64,000 nt of DNA. It comes from Henricia sp. BOLD:AAB3569 (Eukaryota; Echinodermata; Asteroidea; Spinulosida; Echinasteridae). How positions within the stretch are numbered: the stretch's first letter is position 1; each line of letters begins with the position of its first letter. The stretch spans positions 2,046,001-2,110,000 of the forward strand of contig JBBELK010000001.1 in assembly GCA_037783545.1 (NCBI GenBank), in the 5' to 3' direction. The position numbers and the translations under genes are program-made. Of the stretch, positions 1 through 11,900 are shown piece after piece. The notes under the pieces were generated by a model, which was not told the DNA's origin, searched no databases, and was given only the letters and a program-made list of their open reading frames with translations.

Positions 1-537
1 GCACACTTGAGATGACGAAGGAGTTGCATTCGCAGTTTTAGAAGTGGCGCGGAGGTAAACCCCAAGGAGGGAAAACCCACACGGTCAAGTAGGGACATGC
101 AAATCCAATCCACATACACGCCCCGGACTCGAAACCGTACCAAGCACATGGCAATCTATTTTTAAGGTTTCCTTGATCTAGCAAGAGCGCGCGACAGAGG
201 GCGGGCGGGCTACTGTTTTATCAGTGTCACTTATCACTGCACTGCATGCTGTGCGTGTGATGTGCTGTATGAAATGCGTGACACTGACTGACAGATACCG
301 TTTGGCATCGATTGATCTTTTGGACTTGTAAAGGCCTACTTGTTGTTCAAGTAAACGCCATTTCACAATTAGGCCCAACCTGAAGATTTTTGGTATCGTA
401 AAATCCATTCGTCAGGGACGTCGGATCTCAATAATTCATCAAAACGAATGATGTAAACTAGTTTAGGTGAGGAGTCATGGGAGTACAGTGGCAATCGTCA
501 ATCAGTAGCATCTATCATCATGTCTATGGATATGATG
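1..537. other. Intergenic, no feature recognised
   Basis: No exon, RNA gene or clear repeat is seen. The single 76-codon open frame on the minus strand shows no family resemblance and no splice context. Confidence 0.5.
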
Positions 538-1675
538 GTCAGACAAGTCGACCGTTGAGACAACTCGACTTGAGACAAGTCGACCGTTGAGACAACTCGA
601 CCGTTGAGACAACTCGACCGTTGAGACAACTCGACTCGAGACAAGTCGACCGCTGAGACAACTCAGCGGACACACTTAAATTTTGAAATTAAAATAACAT
701 ATTTTATTTTCAAACAATAAAAACATGTCGACCAGTAGCTAAGATAATCTCAGCTCTTTTTTTATCATTTTTCATTGGGATGTGGTCTCTTAGCAGTAGA
801 GCTGAGAGAAGTTATGAACATGAACACGCCATCACAAAAACAGGACAAAACAAATGTGTCATTTTCTCACCGTGACACCCTAATTCCCCCTAAAACTCAC
901 CCAAACCTTGTCAGGCAAAACCCCTACGCAGGTCCTTGAGGGAAATAACCAGCCACGATGATTATTTTGCTAACAATTCCAGCAAAACAAACCGGTATGC
1001 TCACAGCCTAACCGTTGTCATGTTGTGTTTAAAAAGTCTATCTGCCTAGTCTGTGTACAAAGGAATACCGATGCGCATTGGTTACCAGACTTGACCTTAA
1101 CTTCTGGACGTTAAGGTCAAGTCTGGTAACCAATGCGCATTGGTATTCCTTTGTACACAGACTAGACACTTGGTTGTTTTTGAACAAGACAAAAACGGCT
1201 AGGCTGTGAGCATACCGGTTTGTTTTGCTGGAATTGTTGGCAAAATAATCATCGTGGCTGGTTATTTCCCTCAAGGACCTGCATAGGGGTTTTGCCTGAC
1301 AAGGTTTGGGTGAGTTTTAGGGGGAATTAGTGTGTCACGGTGAGAAAATGACACATTTGTTTTGTCCTGTTTTTGTGATGGCGTGTTCATGTTCATAACT
1401 TCTCTCAGCTCTACTGCTATAAGAGACCACATCCCAATGAAAAATGATAAAAAAAGAGCTGAGATTATCTTAGCTAGTCGACCAGAACGGCCGTGTCACT
1501 GAATGGGTAAGCACCATCACCTCCCCCCTTTTACTTGTCTCAACGGTCGACTTGTCTCAACGGTCGACTTGTCTTTCCATTTATCGCACATACGGTCGAG
1601 TTGTCTCAACGGTCGAGTTGTCTCAACGGTCGACTTGTCTCGAGTCGAGTTGTCTCAACAGTCGACTTGTCTGAC
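538..1675. mobile_element. Foldback (TU/FB-like) element, about 1.1 kb palindrome
   Basis: The left arm begins GTCAGACAAGTCGACCGTTG and the right arm ends with its complement, CTTGTCTGAC. Both outer parts consist of short tandem repeats of GTCGACCGTTGAGACAACTC-like units. The inner arms match over several hundred bp and meet near 1095 at GTTAAGGTCAAG. No coding sequence is present. Long inverted arms with tandem subrepeats at the outer ends are the hallmark of foldback elements. Confidence 0.85.
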
Positions 1676-1905
1676 GCCCCCTTCCGATGGTAGTACATGT
1701 AGTAGTACAGTCCGAATAGCTTTTGACGCTCATCCACAGATATCCATTAAAATCTAGATAAGAAACAGAGGCCGTGCGCGCATATATAACCGCGCCTCAT
1801 TACCATATAATTTATAGCCACCTTCATTTGCATACTTTTGAGACATTTGCATAGGCCTAACTATTTGCATAGTTTTGGGCAAAATTTTTCGGTGTTTTTC
1901 CGGTA

Positions 1906-2685
1906 AGGGGCCATCCATAAAGTACGTACGCACGGAGGGGGGGAGGGGGGGAGGGGGGGGGGGGGGCCAAGCCAATGCGTATGTACGCAAACCGAAAATG
2001 TCTTTTTAGTAAATCGGGAAAGGATGGACAAGTTGACCATGGCTTCAGACCTTATGTACGAAATATATTAGACAGGCCACACATTTTTCTCACACATCTC
2101 ACATTTTTCTCACTCCTCAAATTAGGTTTTTCCCATTAAATCCCCAGTTGAATGATGCTTGATGTGTCATTTTAAGGAAACAAAACAAAATGCAAAAGAA
2201 ATCTATACATTTTGTCATTTATTTCAGACTTTATTGGCGAGATGCGAATCGTACTACACGTAGTAGTACATAGCACTATAGAGTACTGAACCATTTTTAC
2301 CAATGCTGAGGTATTGAGCTCGTGCGAATGACGTCATTTTGGGAGTAAAACGATACCGCGTCGTTGTGGAAGCAATGTGCGTGCGCGTTGTGTGTGTCCA
2401 TAGCGCGCATAACGCGCTATGATGAGGCTCCCATTGGTGAACTAAACCGCGTTGCGCCCACCAGAGAGACACACAACGCGCACGCACATCGCTTCCACAA
2501 TGACTCAGCATTTTTTGACTCCCAAAATGGCATATTCGCACGTGTTCGAAAGGGGTCAATATATGGAATGCGTATGCGTACAGGGGGGAGGGGGGTTGGA
2601 GCCACTGCGTACGCCATGCGTACAGGGGGGAGGGAGGGTCTAAAAAGTCGGCAATTCATGCGTACGTACTTTATGGACGACCCCT
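1906..2685. mobile_element. Inverted-repeat element with GGCCATCCATAAAGTACG ends
   Basis: The left end AGGGGCCATCCATAAAGTAC and the right end GTACTTTATGGACGACCCCT are near complements, each next to a G-rich run. Inner parts (2380-2500) hold a further imperfect palindrome around CGCATAACGCGC. No transposase frame is seen, so it is non-autonomous. Confidence 0.7.
1935..1966 (+). repeat. Poly(G) tract
   Basis: A G-rich run just inside the left end of the 1906-2685 element. Length in the assembly may be unreliable. Confidence 0.8.
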
Positions 2686-2907
2686 AAATAGTACTAGGCC
2701 TACCGCTATATGGTCGCCTCTACCATGCCTCTACTAGCTACTACTTGTACCTCGCGTAATGGGGTTATGTAATGCACCTATCAATGGTTCAATTTTTTCA
2801 TAGTAGTAGAGAACGTTTCAAAAGATGAGGCAAGTTATGATCTCCTGGAAGTAGGACGACTTTGTACCTCTATATTAAAAGCCAAGATTCCCAGCCAGTC
2901 AGTCACC

Positions 2908-5900
2908 ATGTTTGACCAGTTCAAAGAACGGCTGCATCATGTTCAACAGGACTTGTCTACAAGGTATGTGTAAGCAATGTGTTTAGGACTTGTCTTGAAT
3001 TTTTGTATGTTAAAATCATTTCGAACCGGCTAGCCGCTACGTTGAGTATACTCAACCTCGGCCAGCTCGATGGTGGAGTGGTTATTATGCTCGATGGCTC
3101 GATGATCTGCCTAATGTAGTATGCAGGAGGTTGTGGAATCGAGTCCAACCCAAGCACGCTATGTTTTCCTCAAAGTGACTCGGGGAAACATAGTATACAG
3201 TGCTAATCAAGTTACCATACAACTGGTAGGGCAAAACAAACCCTGCAGCCGATTTCACGAAACAGTGCGTAACTTGCGCCATAAACGGTTATGGCGCAAG
3301 ACTTACGCCATAAAGTTATGCCGTAGCTGCGCAAATACTTAAAATCGATTTCACGAAACTCTTCTTAGCTGCGCAACGTTTATTTTTTCACTTTAGCACT
3401 TGTAACTTCTAGGACGAGGCTAATTTCTAGTTTATCAACGACTATTTGATGCTTGCGCTTGATAAAATAGTCGTACATAAAACATACGTCGTTGTTTTTC
3501 ACAAATTTTGCACGGTCATCATGGCTGCCGTCGCGGGTCATAATGCGTCGAGTCGCAGATTTCACCGATAAAGGCTGTTTTCTACAAACGGAAGGCTGGG
3601 GTTCAGTTCGTTGACGATGCGGTAAATAAGCACGTGTAGCTAGCTGCATTATCGCCATTTTCCACTGTCCTACGACACATTTTTCCAACTTACGCCACCA
3701 AAAACCATTGCGCAAGTTACGCCACATTTTATGGCGTAAGTCGGCGAGTTGCGCCACATCCTGATGTGGCGCATCTTTCGTGAAACGCTTATTAACTTAT
3801 TGCGCAAGTTACGCAATAACTTATGGCATAAGAGGACTTACGCAATTGCGTAAAGTTTCGTGAAATCGGCTGCTGGGTTCTTTACCATGCACAGGCACCT
3901 AGGATTTTCCTTGTTATAATAATAATAATGGTGGATTCTTATATAGCGCTCATGTCCACCCTGCGGGGTGCTCCTGGCGCTGTTGCCATTATTACCGCTG
4001 CCATCAGGAAATCACCAGAACCATTTCGCTTCAACTAGGTGGCTGCTGGCCAGGCGCTCAACCCTATCAGCACTTAGATTGTGGCATTCCCCTTAACAGT
4101 TTCCCAAATATCGCTTGGGTTGACGATCGAGGCATATAAACCATGTAAAAATGTTAGTTTGATGGTAAAAACGCACAATTAAAAGGGAAAAGTGTAATGA
4201 ATTTACTCGGGAAAAACTTTGACAGTTGTCCCATAGGTTTAGAGCATGGGGTCTCAGAGGGTGTCTGTGCATGGTAAACTTTCCCTGTGCCACAGGCTTT
4301 TACGAGCACAACACACTCGCGGCTGGTGTAGATTTAGAGACACAAGATTATGTTTGCTGCTATATGGTCGTAGCAAATGGACCTTTTCAGGGTTTTCCGC
4401 ACACAATGGAATTAGCATGATTGATACAGTGGACCTTTGACATGTATAGATTGGTTCCCGATTCTATACGTTTCGCGAGTTTGCAATAAGCGACAGGATC
4501 GGGAACCGGTCTATACATGTCAAAGGTCCGATGTACCAATCATGCTAATTCCATTGTGTGCAAAAGAAACTCAAACAGGTCTATAGACTGCCGAAGTGAA
4601 TGTAATCCTTTGTTGGTTGCCTAGGCAATGGCTCTACACTAAAAATCACTGAACCGTGTCCCTGTGCTTTTGCAATAGTACTTTTTCGGACGGTCATGAT
4701 GTTTAGAGCCAATTGCCATGCCATTCACGTCACACTTCAGCTGTATATTCTCTGTACCTCATCTAAATTCTGAGAAAAGAAACTGTGCCTTGGAGATTAA
4801 AAATTCAAATGTGTAGTGAGCTTCGCTTTTATACCCTCTCAAGTCCAAAAATATTTACCAATTTTTCTTTTTCTTCTTGCAGCCTGAAAACCTTGAGCAC
4901 AAAAGCTAAGGAAGTGAAACGATCGCGCAGGTAAGTGGTGAACCCATGTGTGACTTCACCCTGGGATATTTTACATCCAGAAATGTCAAATAATTTCCTT
5001 TTGTAGTCTTCATTCAAGTATTTTAAAGCCCCAAATCAAGTTTCGAGTAACCTACACTAAAAGTTGAATTCTTCCTGAAACGCAATCTAGTGCACTCACA
5101 CCACTTTGGCCACCTTGCATTAAACTTCAGCCATAGGAGCAGTTTCTCAGTCCCATGTCAGTCCGACATGGGAGCAGTTTTGTCAGCTTGTTATAAGAGT
5201 GGTCCCTGAGGTTTGTGCAGGGTCTTGCATTCTTGAATAGAGGCTAGTGTTAAATGAACAAAGTGTTCCGTGCATCCAGACTTGGTTCGAACAAAAGTTT
5301 GGGACTTCCAAAGTAAGGTCTCAAGTGGTTTTAATCAACGCTCAAGTCCATGTCCCAAGTCTCAATAATAGTGACTAAAGTTTAACTTGTGTCAAAGTCG
5401 GGGATTCGAGTCGCCAACTCCTCCACACCAAAGGCCATTGTAACCAGAAATTAGTTGAAACCAGTTGACCAAATTTCATCCATGTGCTGTAGATAGTTTC
5501 AATATTTTACAGAAAGCTATTTTACAGAAATGATGCACAGATATTCAGTTCACTTTGCATGGAAATGCCTAAATCGTATTTTTGTCCCACTCGAGGCATC
5601 CCATTGCAAAGAAGTTACTGTTTTTATTTTAACCACTTTGAACAATTGCTCTTTTTTGTTGTTGTTGGGGTTTTTTTTAATGTCATAAATTTTTTTTATG
5701 AATCTTTTTTTTTTCTTCAAACAGAGATGAATTGGCTACAGTCAAGAAAGACATGTAAGTTGCACTTTGCTAGTGTCGATTTTCTAGATATTAATTTTCC
5801 CCAGAGCTCTGAGCTTCTCAAGATCAAACAAGATTTAAAAAAAATATTATACAGTCCTCATTATAAGAGCTCTGTTGGCCTCAGGTTATAGCTGATTTTT

Positions 5901-8900
5901 TATTTTTATAAACTGTTTTCTTTCACAGTCACGCATGTATATTATATAGAGGACCCGTCTTTATACGGAGGACCACTTTCACAGACAACCCCATTCATAG
6001 AGGTTCCCTTTAATACTCGGGCCCCTTTCACAGAGGGAGACCCCTTTCACAGAGCACACCGCCCCCCTCTTCACAGGGCTCTTCACAGAGTGAGAGAAAC
6101 AAATTCCATTTGTGATGTACACGGCAGGCTTGTAGTCGAGTCTATCACAAGTCCAGAGCCGATAAAATCACAAGTCTGTGACAAGTCCAGAAACAAGAAA
6201 CAAATTATGAACACGCACAAAAGAATGCCTTTGTTGGAGTTCATTTGACTTGAATTAAGATCCAGGGATTTGTGGTGGACTTGTGAAGGCATTGTATTGA
6301 AGTTGGCCAAAATGTCAACGGATCTTTCAAATATTCCTCATCAAGAGTAATTTTTAGTGGTGTTTTATTTGGCCGTGGCAGTTACTTGTACTTGGCAGAT
6401 TGTGGCAGTATGAAGGGGTTTAAGATTATCTCAAGCTTTTTTGTTTTATGAACAGCCCACGATCACTCCCCCAAGCGTGCAACCAAGAGGCTGGAGCAGA
6501 TCTCTTAGACAGGTAAAATCCATTCTAAATGAGACTTAACGAAATTTCATTGTAAAATTAAACGATAGGAGTTCGAGAGGAATGAAATGTGCCTGCCAAT
6601 CGTTAGGCACATTTTGCCACGGTATTTATTTTTTAATCAGCCTGCTGTTTTGTGTTAATATTTTGCCCAGATTCCAGCAGATGTGGAGTGAACTGCATAA
6701 AGAAATAGAAGCATCAGCGGAGAAAGCAGTGGTAAGGGGAATTGGGTTAAGGGAAAAGTACCCTTTTCGACTCTATGACAGACACAATAGGGGGCACATT
6801 TTGATTTGGGTATAAATAAGGGAATAAAAGTGTGTTTTGTCGGTCTTAAACTGCACGTTAAGACTGCCTGGGGGGTGATATAATGGCTTGAGCTGCAAGG
6901 CGGAGGCCATCATCAGCCTCCAGGTTCCCAGCCGGTTTTAAGCATACTGTTTAAAACCGGCCAAACCCACTTTTATTCCCGTTCATAAAATACCTTTTTG
7001 TGTAAATCAGTCAAACTCACCGAAACTCGTTGATATATAGTACACTTTATTTATTTCTCCATTTGACAAACTTTTGTAAAACGCATTAAATTCATTAGAA
7101 GTGTTGCGCATCAGACTGTTTTTCTTTAATTGTGAGGGCGCTGTTTAAAATGAATTGGATTGGATCGCTGATGCAATAGATATGCGTGGTAAGTGAACTA
7201 TAATGACACCAGTGGCTAGCGAATCATGTTTGGTGACTTTACACCTAATTTTGGAATGACTCGGCTGTACTTTCGAAGTGTTTTAGAGGGGAAAATAAAA
7301 TATTTTTGTCCGGCGGTAAGCCCCCGATGCCATCTGCATGCATTGTATTTACACTTGTCATTAATTTGTCTTTAATTAACCGTTTTTGCAGTCAGTGGAC
7401 AACCTTGTACAGGAAGTATTCTTAAACTACGAGCGCCGGGCCGAGCCCTTGCTCCAATTCCAAAAACAGTTACAGGACCTACCTCGATTTGTTGAAAACA
7501 TCCAACACGTAACAGTAGCAATAGGTATGTGGATGTGATCAAATGTTATGTCTAATTGTCTATGCTCAAAAAAGTAAATTTGAATGAAAAATTGAAAATT
7601 TTCTTTCTATCCAAGTATTAGGTTTCAAATAGGATGTACACCCTGTTTACACTTTATCTCGAGCTCGTGGTTGAACACCGAGCTAGGGATCAGCCCCTGA
7701 TCACAAACTGAGTGTAAACCCTCTCGGAACCAAATTGGCCCTGGATCAGACCCCGAGATTTTGGTCTCGCATTGGCGGAGGGTTCAATCCCGAGCTCGGG
7801 ATCTGTTTGCGGTTAGATGAGCAATTAATCTTTACTGCATCCTGCCGCATCTGCTCCACAGCCGTAGCAGGGGAAAAGCCTGCGAAATTCAAGTGGCCTT
7901 ATACACTGTACATGCACAACCCATGCACACATCGATCAGTACATACACACATACATGTAGAGCATGACTTTTGACTGCAACTTCTGGCACCGCGCTCGAG
8001 ATCAACTACACAATGTGAACGAGGCACTCAGGATATTTGCAGTTAACACTGACACATTCTTATCGGGTGATCAATCTTGATCCCGAGCTCGGGACCAGTG
8101 TAAACACGTGAAAGAGATAGGTGCGATATACTTTCCAACCACAATTTATGTATTTTAATCTGAAGGCTTCTAAATTGTCTATACAATTTTTATAAATGAA
8201 CCATTCTCTCGATCAAAATTCTACATAATAGATTACTAAAGTTTAAAATGTAACCCTTTGTACTGTGTGTTGCAACGGCTACCTGTTTTCATGTGCTTAA
8301 TAGCAATGGACGTTTCAGGTTACCAGTGAATATTTAGACCCAATTACCGTGGCAACTGACGTTGCATTGTAGTAGGGTAATTCCCTAAATTAGGGGTCCA
8401 AAAGTGTGACATGCTTTTTAAGATTTCAAAGTGTTTTTAGTGATTGAAAGTGGTTTCCCAGTAGAAAATAATTATTTTTATTTCAACAAATGCCACTCAA
8501 ATTTAATGTTTGTCTGTAGGTATGGCACCAAGATTAATGCAAACTCATTCTTCAGCCAATTTTCATTGGCGTACGTAACCCGGGACACCAAACTTCTATT
8601 CAATACCATGGAACAAATTATAAGCCTTTATGGTCTTTTGTTTTCAATATTTTTCAGGAATCGGGGAACAAAATATTGAGAAAAATTATGCTGCCCCCAA
8701 AATCACAGGCCACAGTCCATTACTGAGAATTTATGATCATGAGTGGTGATTTTTGAAGCAGACAGTGTCGTACGTAACTGGGACACCAAAAGTTTTGGAC
8801 CCCTAATTTTGGGAATTACCCAGTAGTCTATTGCAGATAAGTTTTTGTTTTGGATTATGACCCTGGGACCGCCAGGGTGAATATATTCGATACAAATGTG

Positions 8901-11900
8901 GACAGACATCCATGAGTTTTGGAAATCTGGATGCAGTGAAAAGTAACTTGGCTCCACCGGGATTTGAACCGCGGACCTTCTGCTTAACGTGCAGACGCCC
9001 TACCAATTGAGCTATGAAGCCAACTGGTGGTCTCGAAACACGGTGTAGCAGTTGTTCCTCACTGATTGGGATAGGGTATCACATGAGCTTAGCAAGCCCT
9101 ACAGAGGGATAAACCCTTCAATGAGATAACCACCCCTCCCAAAGATCATTAAAGATATGCCCCAAACCTGTGCCCGGCTTGTCTTAATTAAGTATGAATA
9201 AGTGAAGATTTTAGGCAGAAAGTCTGCGGTTTGAATCCCGGTGCAGCAAAGTTGCTTTTCACTGCATCCAGATTTCCCAAACTCGTGGACATTTGTCCAC
9301 ATTTATATCGAATGTTTTTGTCTTATAGATGCTAATTTTAGACGTCAATGTCTGTGGTCCACACTGCTTTTATTTGCAAATCCGTTACCAAATGATTGCA
9401 AATGTTCACTGAAATTTTGCAATTTCGGTGGGATTATCACTGTATGGTGTTAAATAATGCGTTTCATGTATGAACTGGCCTTTAGTATGCTTGTATAATT
9501 TATTTATTTTCACTCACTAAATTTAGGAAGACTGGAAGCAGAATTTGAAGAGGTCGAGTCCATGTTACTAGGCTTTGAGGATATGATTGGTCATTGTGAA
9601 CTGCTCCGCAACAAGCACACACAGACAGCTGAGCTAAACAGATACACACAGCAAAAACTGTAAGTTTGTTCAAAGCAGGAAGTCGAGTTTTAGCTTTTTT
9701 GATCCTAAGGAATAAAAAAAACACCATCACATTAATACACCGATAAATGTATGTAGTTAACATGATTGTGTTTAAAGGCCCTATGTATCATTTGCAAGAT
9801 AAAACTTTTTACAGATTCGTGGAATAAGAGTGTAACATATCTAAGGAAGAATGTTGGTAAACTAGCCTGAAGAAATTTTAGCTACTTAGGTGTATCAATG
9901 CTTCAGAAAACCTTGAAAATCTATACATGGATTTTGTGTACAAGTGATTGGTAAAATAGAAAACCACCTTCGGTTGTCAATTTCCAACATTTATGTGGTG
10001 TGCTTGTTACCATTGCCGTCAACTCATGAAAAACAAAATTGGGTCATTGCAAATTATACAATGGGCCTTGAAATACAGGATGTTCAGTATGCTTATTTTT
10101 AAAATCTTGAAAAGTTGAGATGGACTTCAAAATTACATGGTGTTGTTTTTCAATAGCCGTGTTTCGTTTGGGCTTTTTTGGCAAAACTCAGCAGGTTCAG
10201 TGTGGGCATTTCAGGAAATGTTCCAGTCTATTGGTTACTTTTACAGCCGGAAGCCCAGGAAAATCTGAGGCCAATTCGTCTAAGGCAGAAAGCCCAGTGC
10301 AGACTGTCTCAGTATTAAAAGTTGCCTGAACGTTGTAAATGTACACGGTCCTTATCAGTTTTTGAAGCATTTCATCTTTTTGCATTGTCTACTTTTACCA
10401 CAAAAAGTGAAAAAATGTATACGCATCCCTATTGGCTGAGAGCACGTCACGTGGCCAGTCTTAAACGGATGATAAAGAACGGCCAGCAAGTCTTAAACAC
10501 TTTCTTGCCTGGCCCACGTTTGTGCCCGCACCCTTGTCAGCGCATATGGAACACACACGCACACAGAAACACGCATGCATTACGCGTAACGTGTGCAATC
10601 GAACAAAAACAACTCGACGCACAGCTTGCAGTTTGAACGAACTTGCGATGCATACAAAAATACAATGCAGAATATGGCAAAAAGGCAAGCAGTTTGACTG
10701 ATTTACACAAAAAGGTATTTATGAATGGGAATAAAAGTGGGTTTGGCCAGTTTCAAACAATACGCTTAAAACCGGATAGGGGCCTGGACGAGTGATAAGA
10801 TATGTTTTAGACTGGCCAAACCCACTTTTATTCCCTAAGTAAAATTTCATCAATAACATGTCTCACTACCGTCTTATTAGTTTCAGGAAAATAAAGACTT
10901 TGGCATTGGATTCTTTGATTTTGACACCCACTTTAAGAAGTGATCATCAAAATTAAAGCATTAGAGGTAAATGTACTTACTGACAACAGAGTAAATGCTT
11001 CTTTTTACCAAAACAAAATTTTTTTTTAATCTTTTATTTGCAGGAAGGAAGAAGGCTTAATGAGAGGTAAGTAGAGCAAATGATTTTTCTATTTTGTCAA
11101 AATATTATTTGATTAAAAAAAATCACAGAAAATTGCTTTTGCTTGAAATGGTTAGGTTGGATTGACCAGGGGTGTACAATTTCAGATTTTAATCTGATTT
11201 CAGATTTTTATTTTTATGTACAACATTTTTATTTCAGCTTTTTTTTCTTCAAAATTCCATTCTCGAAGCCATAAAATGCACCAACTGGGGACATATATTC
11301 ATCAAGATGTCAGTACAACTTAATTGGGCCCCGAACTCCACACTGTTCATAATTTCAGCTTCACGATTGCAGTTTCAGATTTTTGTTGGGTTCTCCACTC
11401 ACACCCATGATTGACACTAAACCTTTTTCACCAAAACATAGCACCGAGAGAACTTGAACGACACACTGAAAATCACATAATCACCTTAGATGTGATTTCT
11501 AATGCATCGCTTTATGCCAAATTCCCTCCATGCCGCTTTTTCTCAAAATGACGCTGAACAAATAACGTGTAAAACATGAACAAGCTACATTTTATCAAAA
11601 AAGATGCAGATTTTGGCAAAATGGGGAAACCTTGTCTTTAATTGAAACATAGTCAAAGGCGGCATTATCCTCAGTTACCTGAAACAAAACAAAAGTATGA
11701 AAAGCCAGATTTCGTTCCCACCTTAAAGTAAAATTACATTTTCTCTTAAACATGACTTCATAGTTCGTCTCCAGGAGGAGTATGACCAAACAGTGCTTCT
11801 TAAAGAAGATTCTCAGCGAGCAAACAAGATTGAACGACAGAAAGCATTCCAGGATGTTTTCAGAGCCGACATGCAACACTATAAAACCTATGGTGAAATG

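Noticed and set aside
538-690. CRISPR-like array (short regular repeats)
   Set aside because: The genome is eukaryotic, the repeats are not separated by unique spacers, and they form the end of a foldback element.
3380-3757. 125-codon open frame on the minus strand
   Set aside because: Inside a MITE-like inverted-repeat element, and no transposase or Myb-like motif is convincing.
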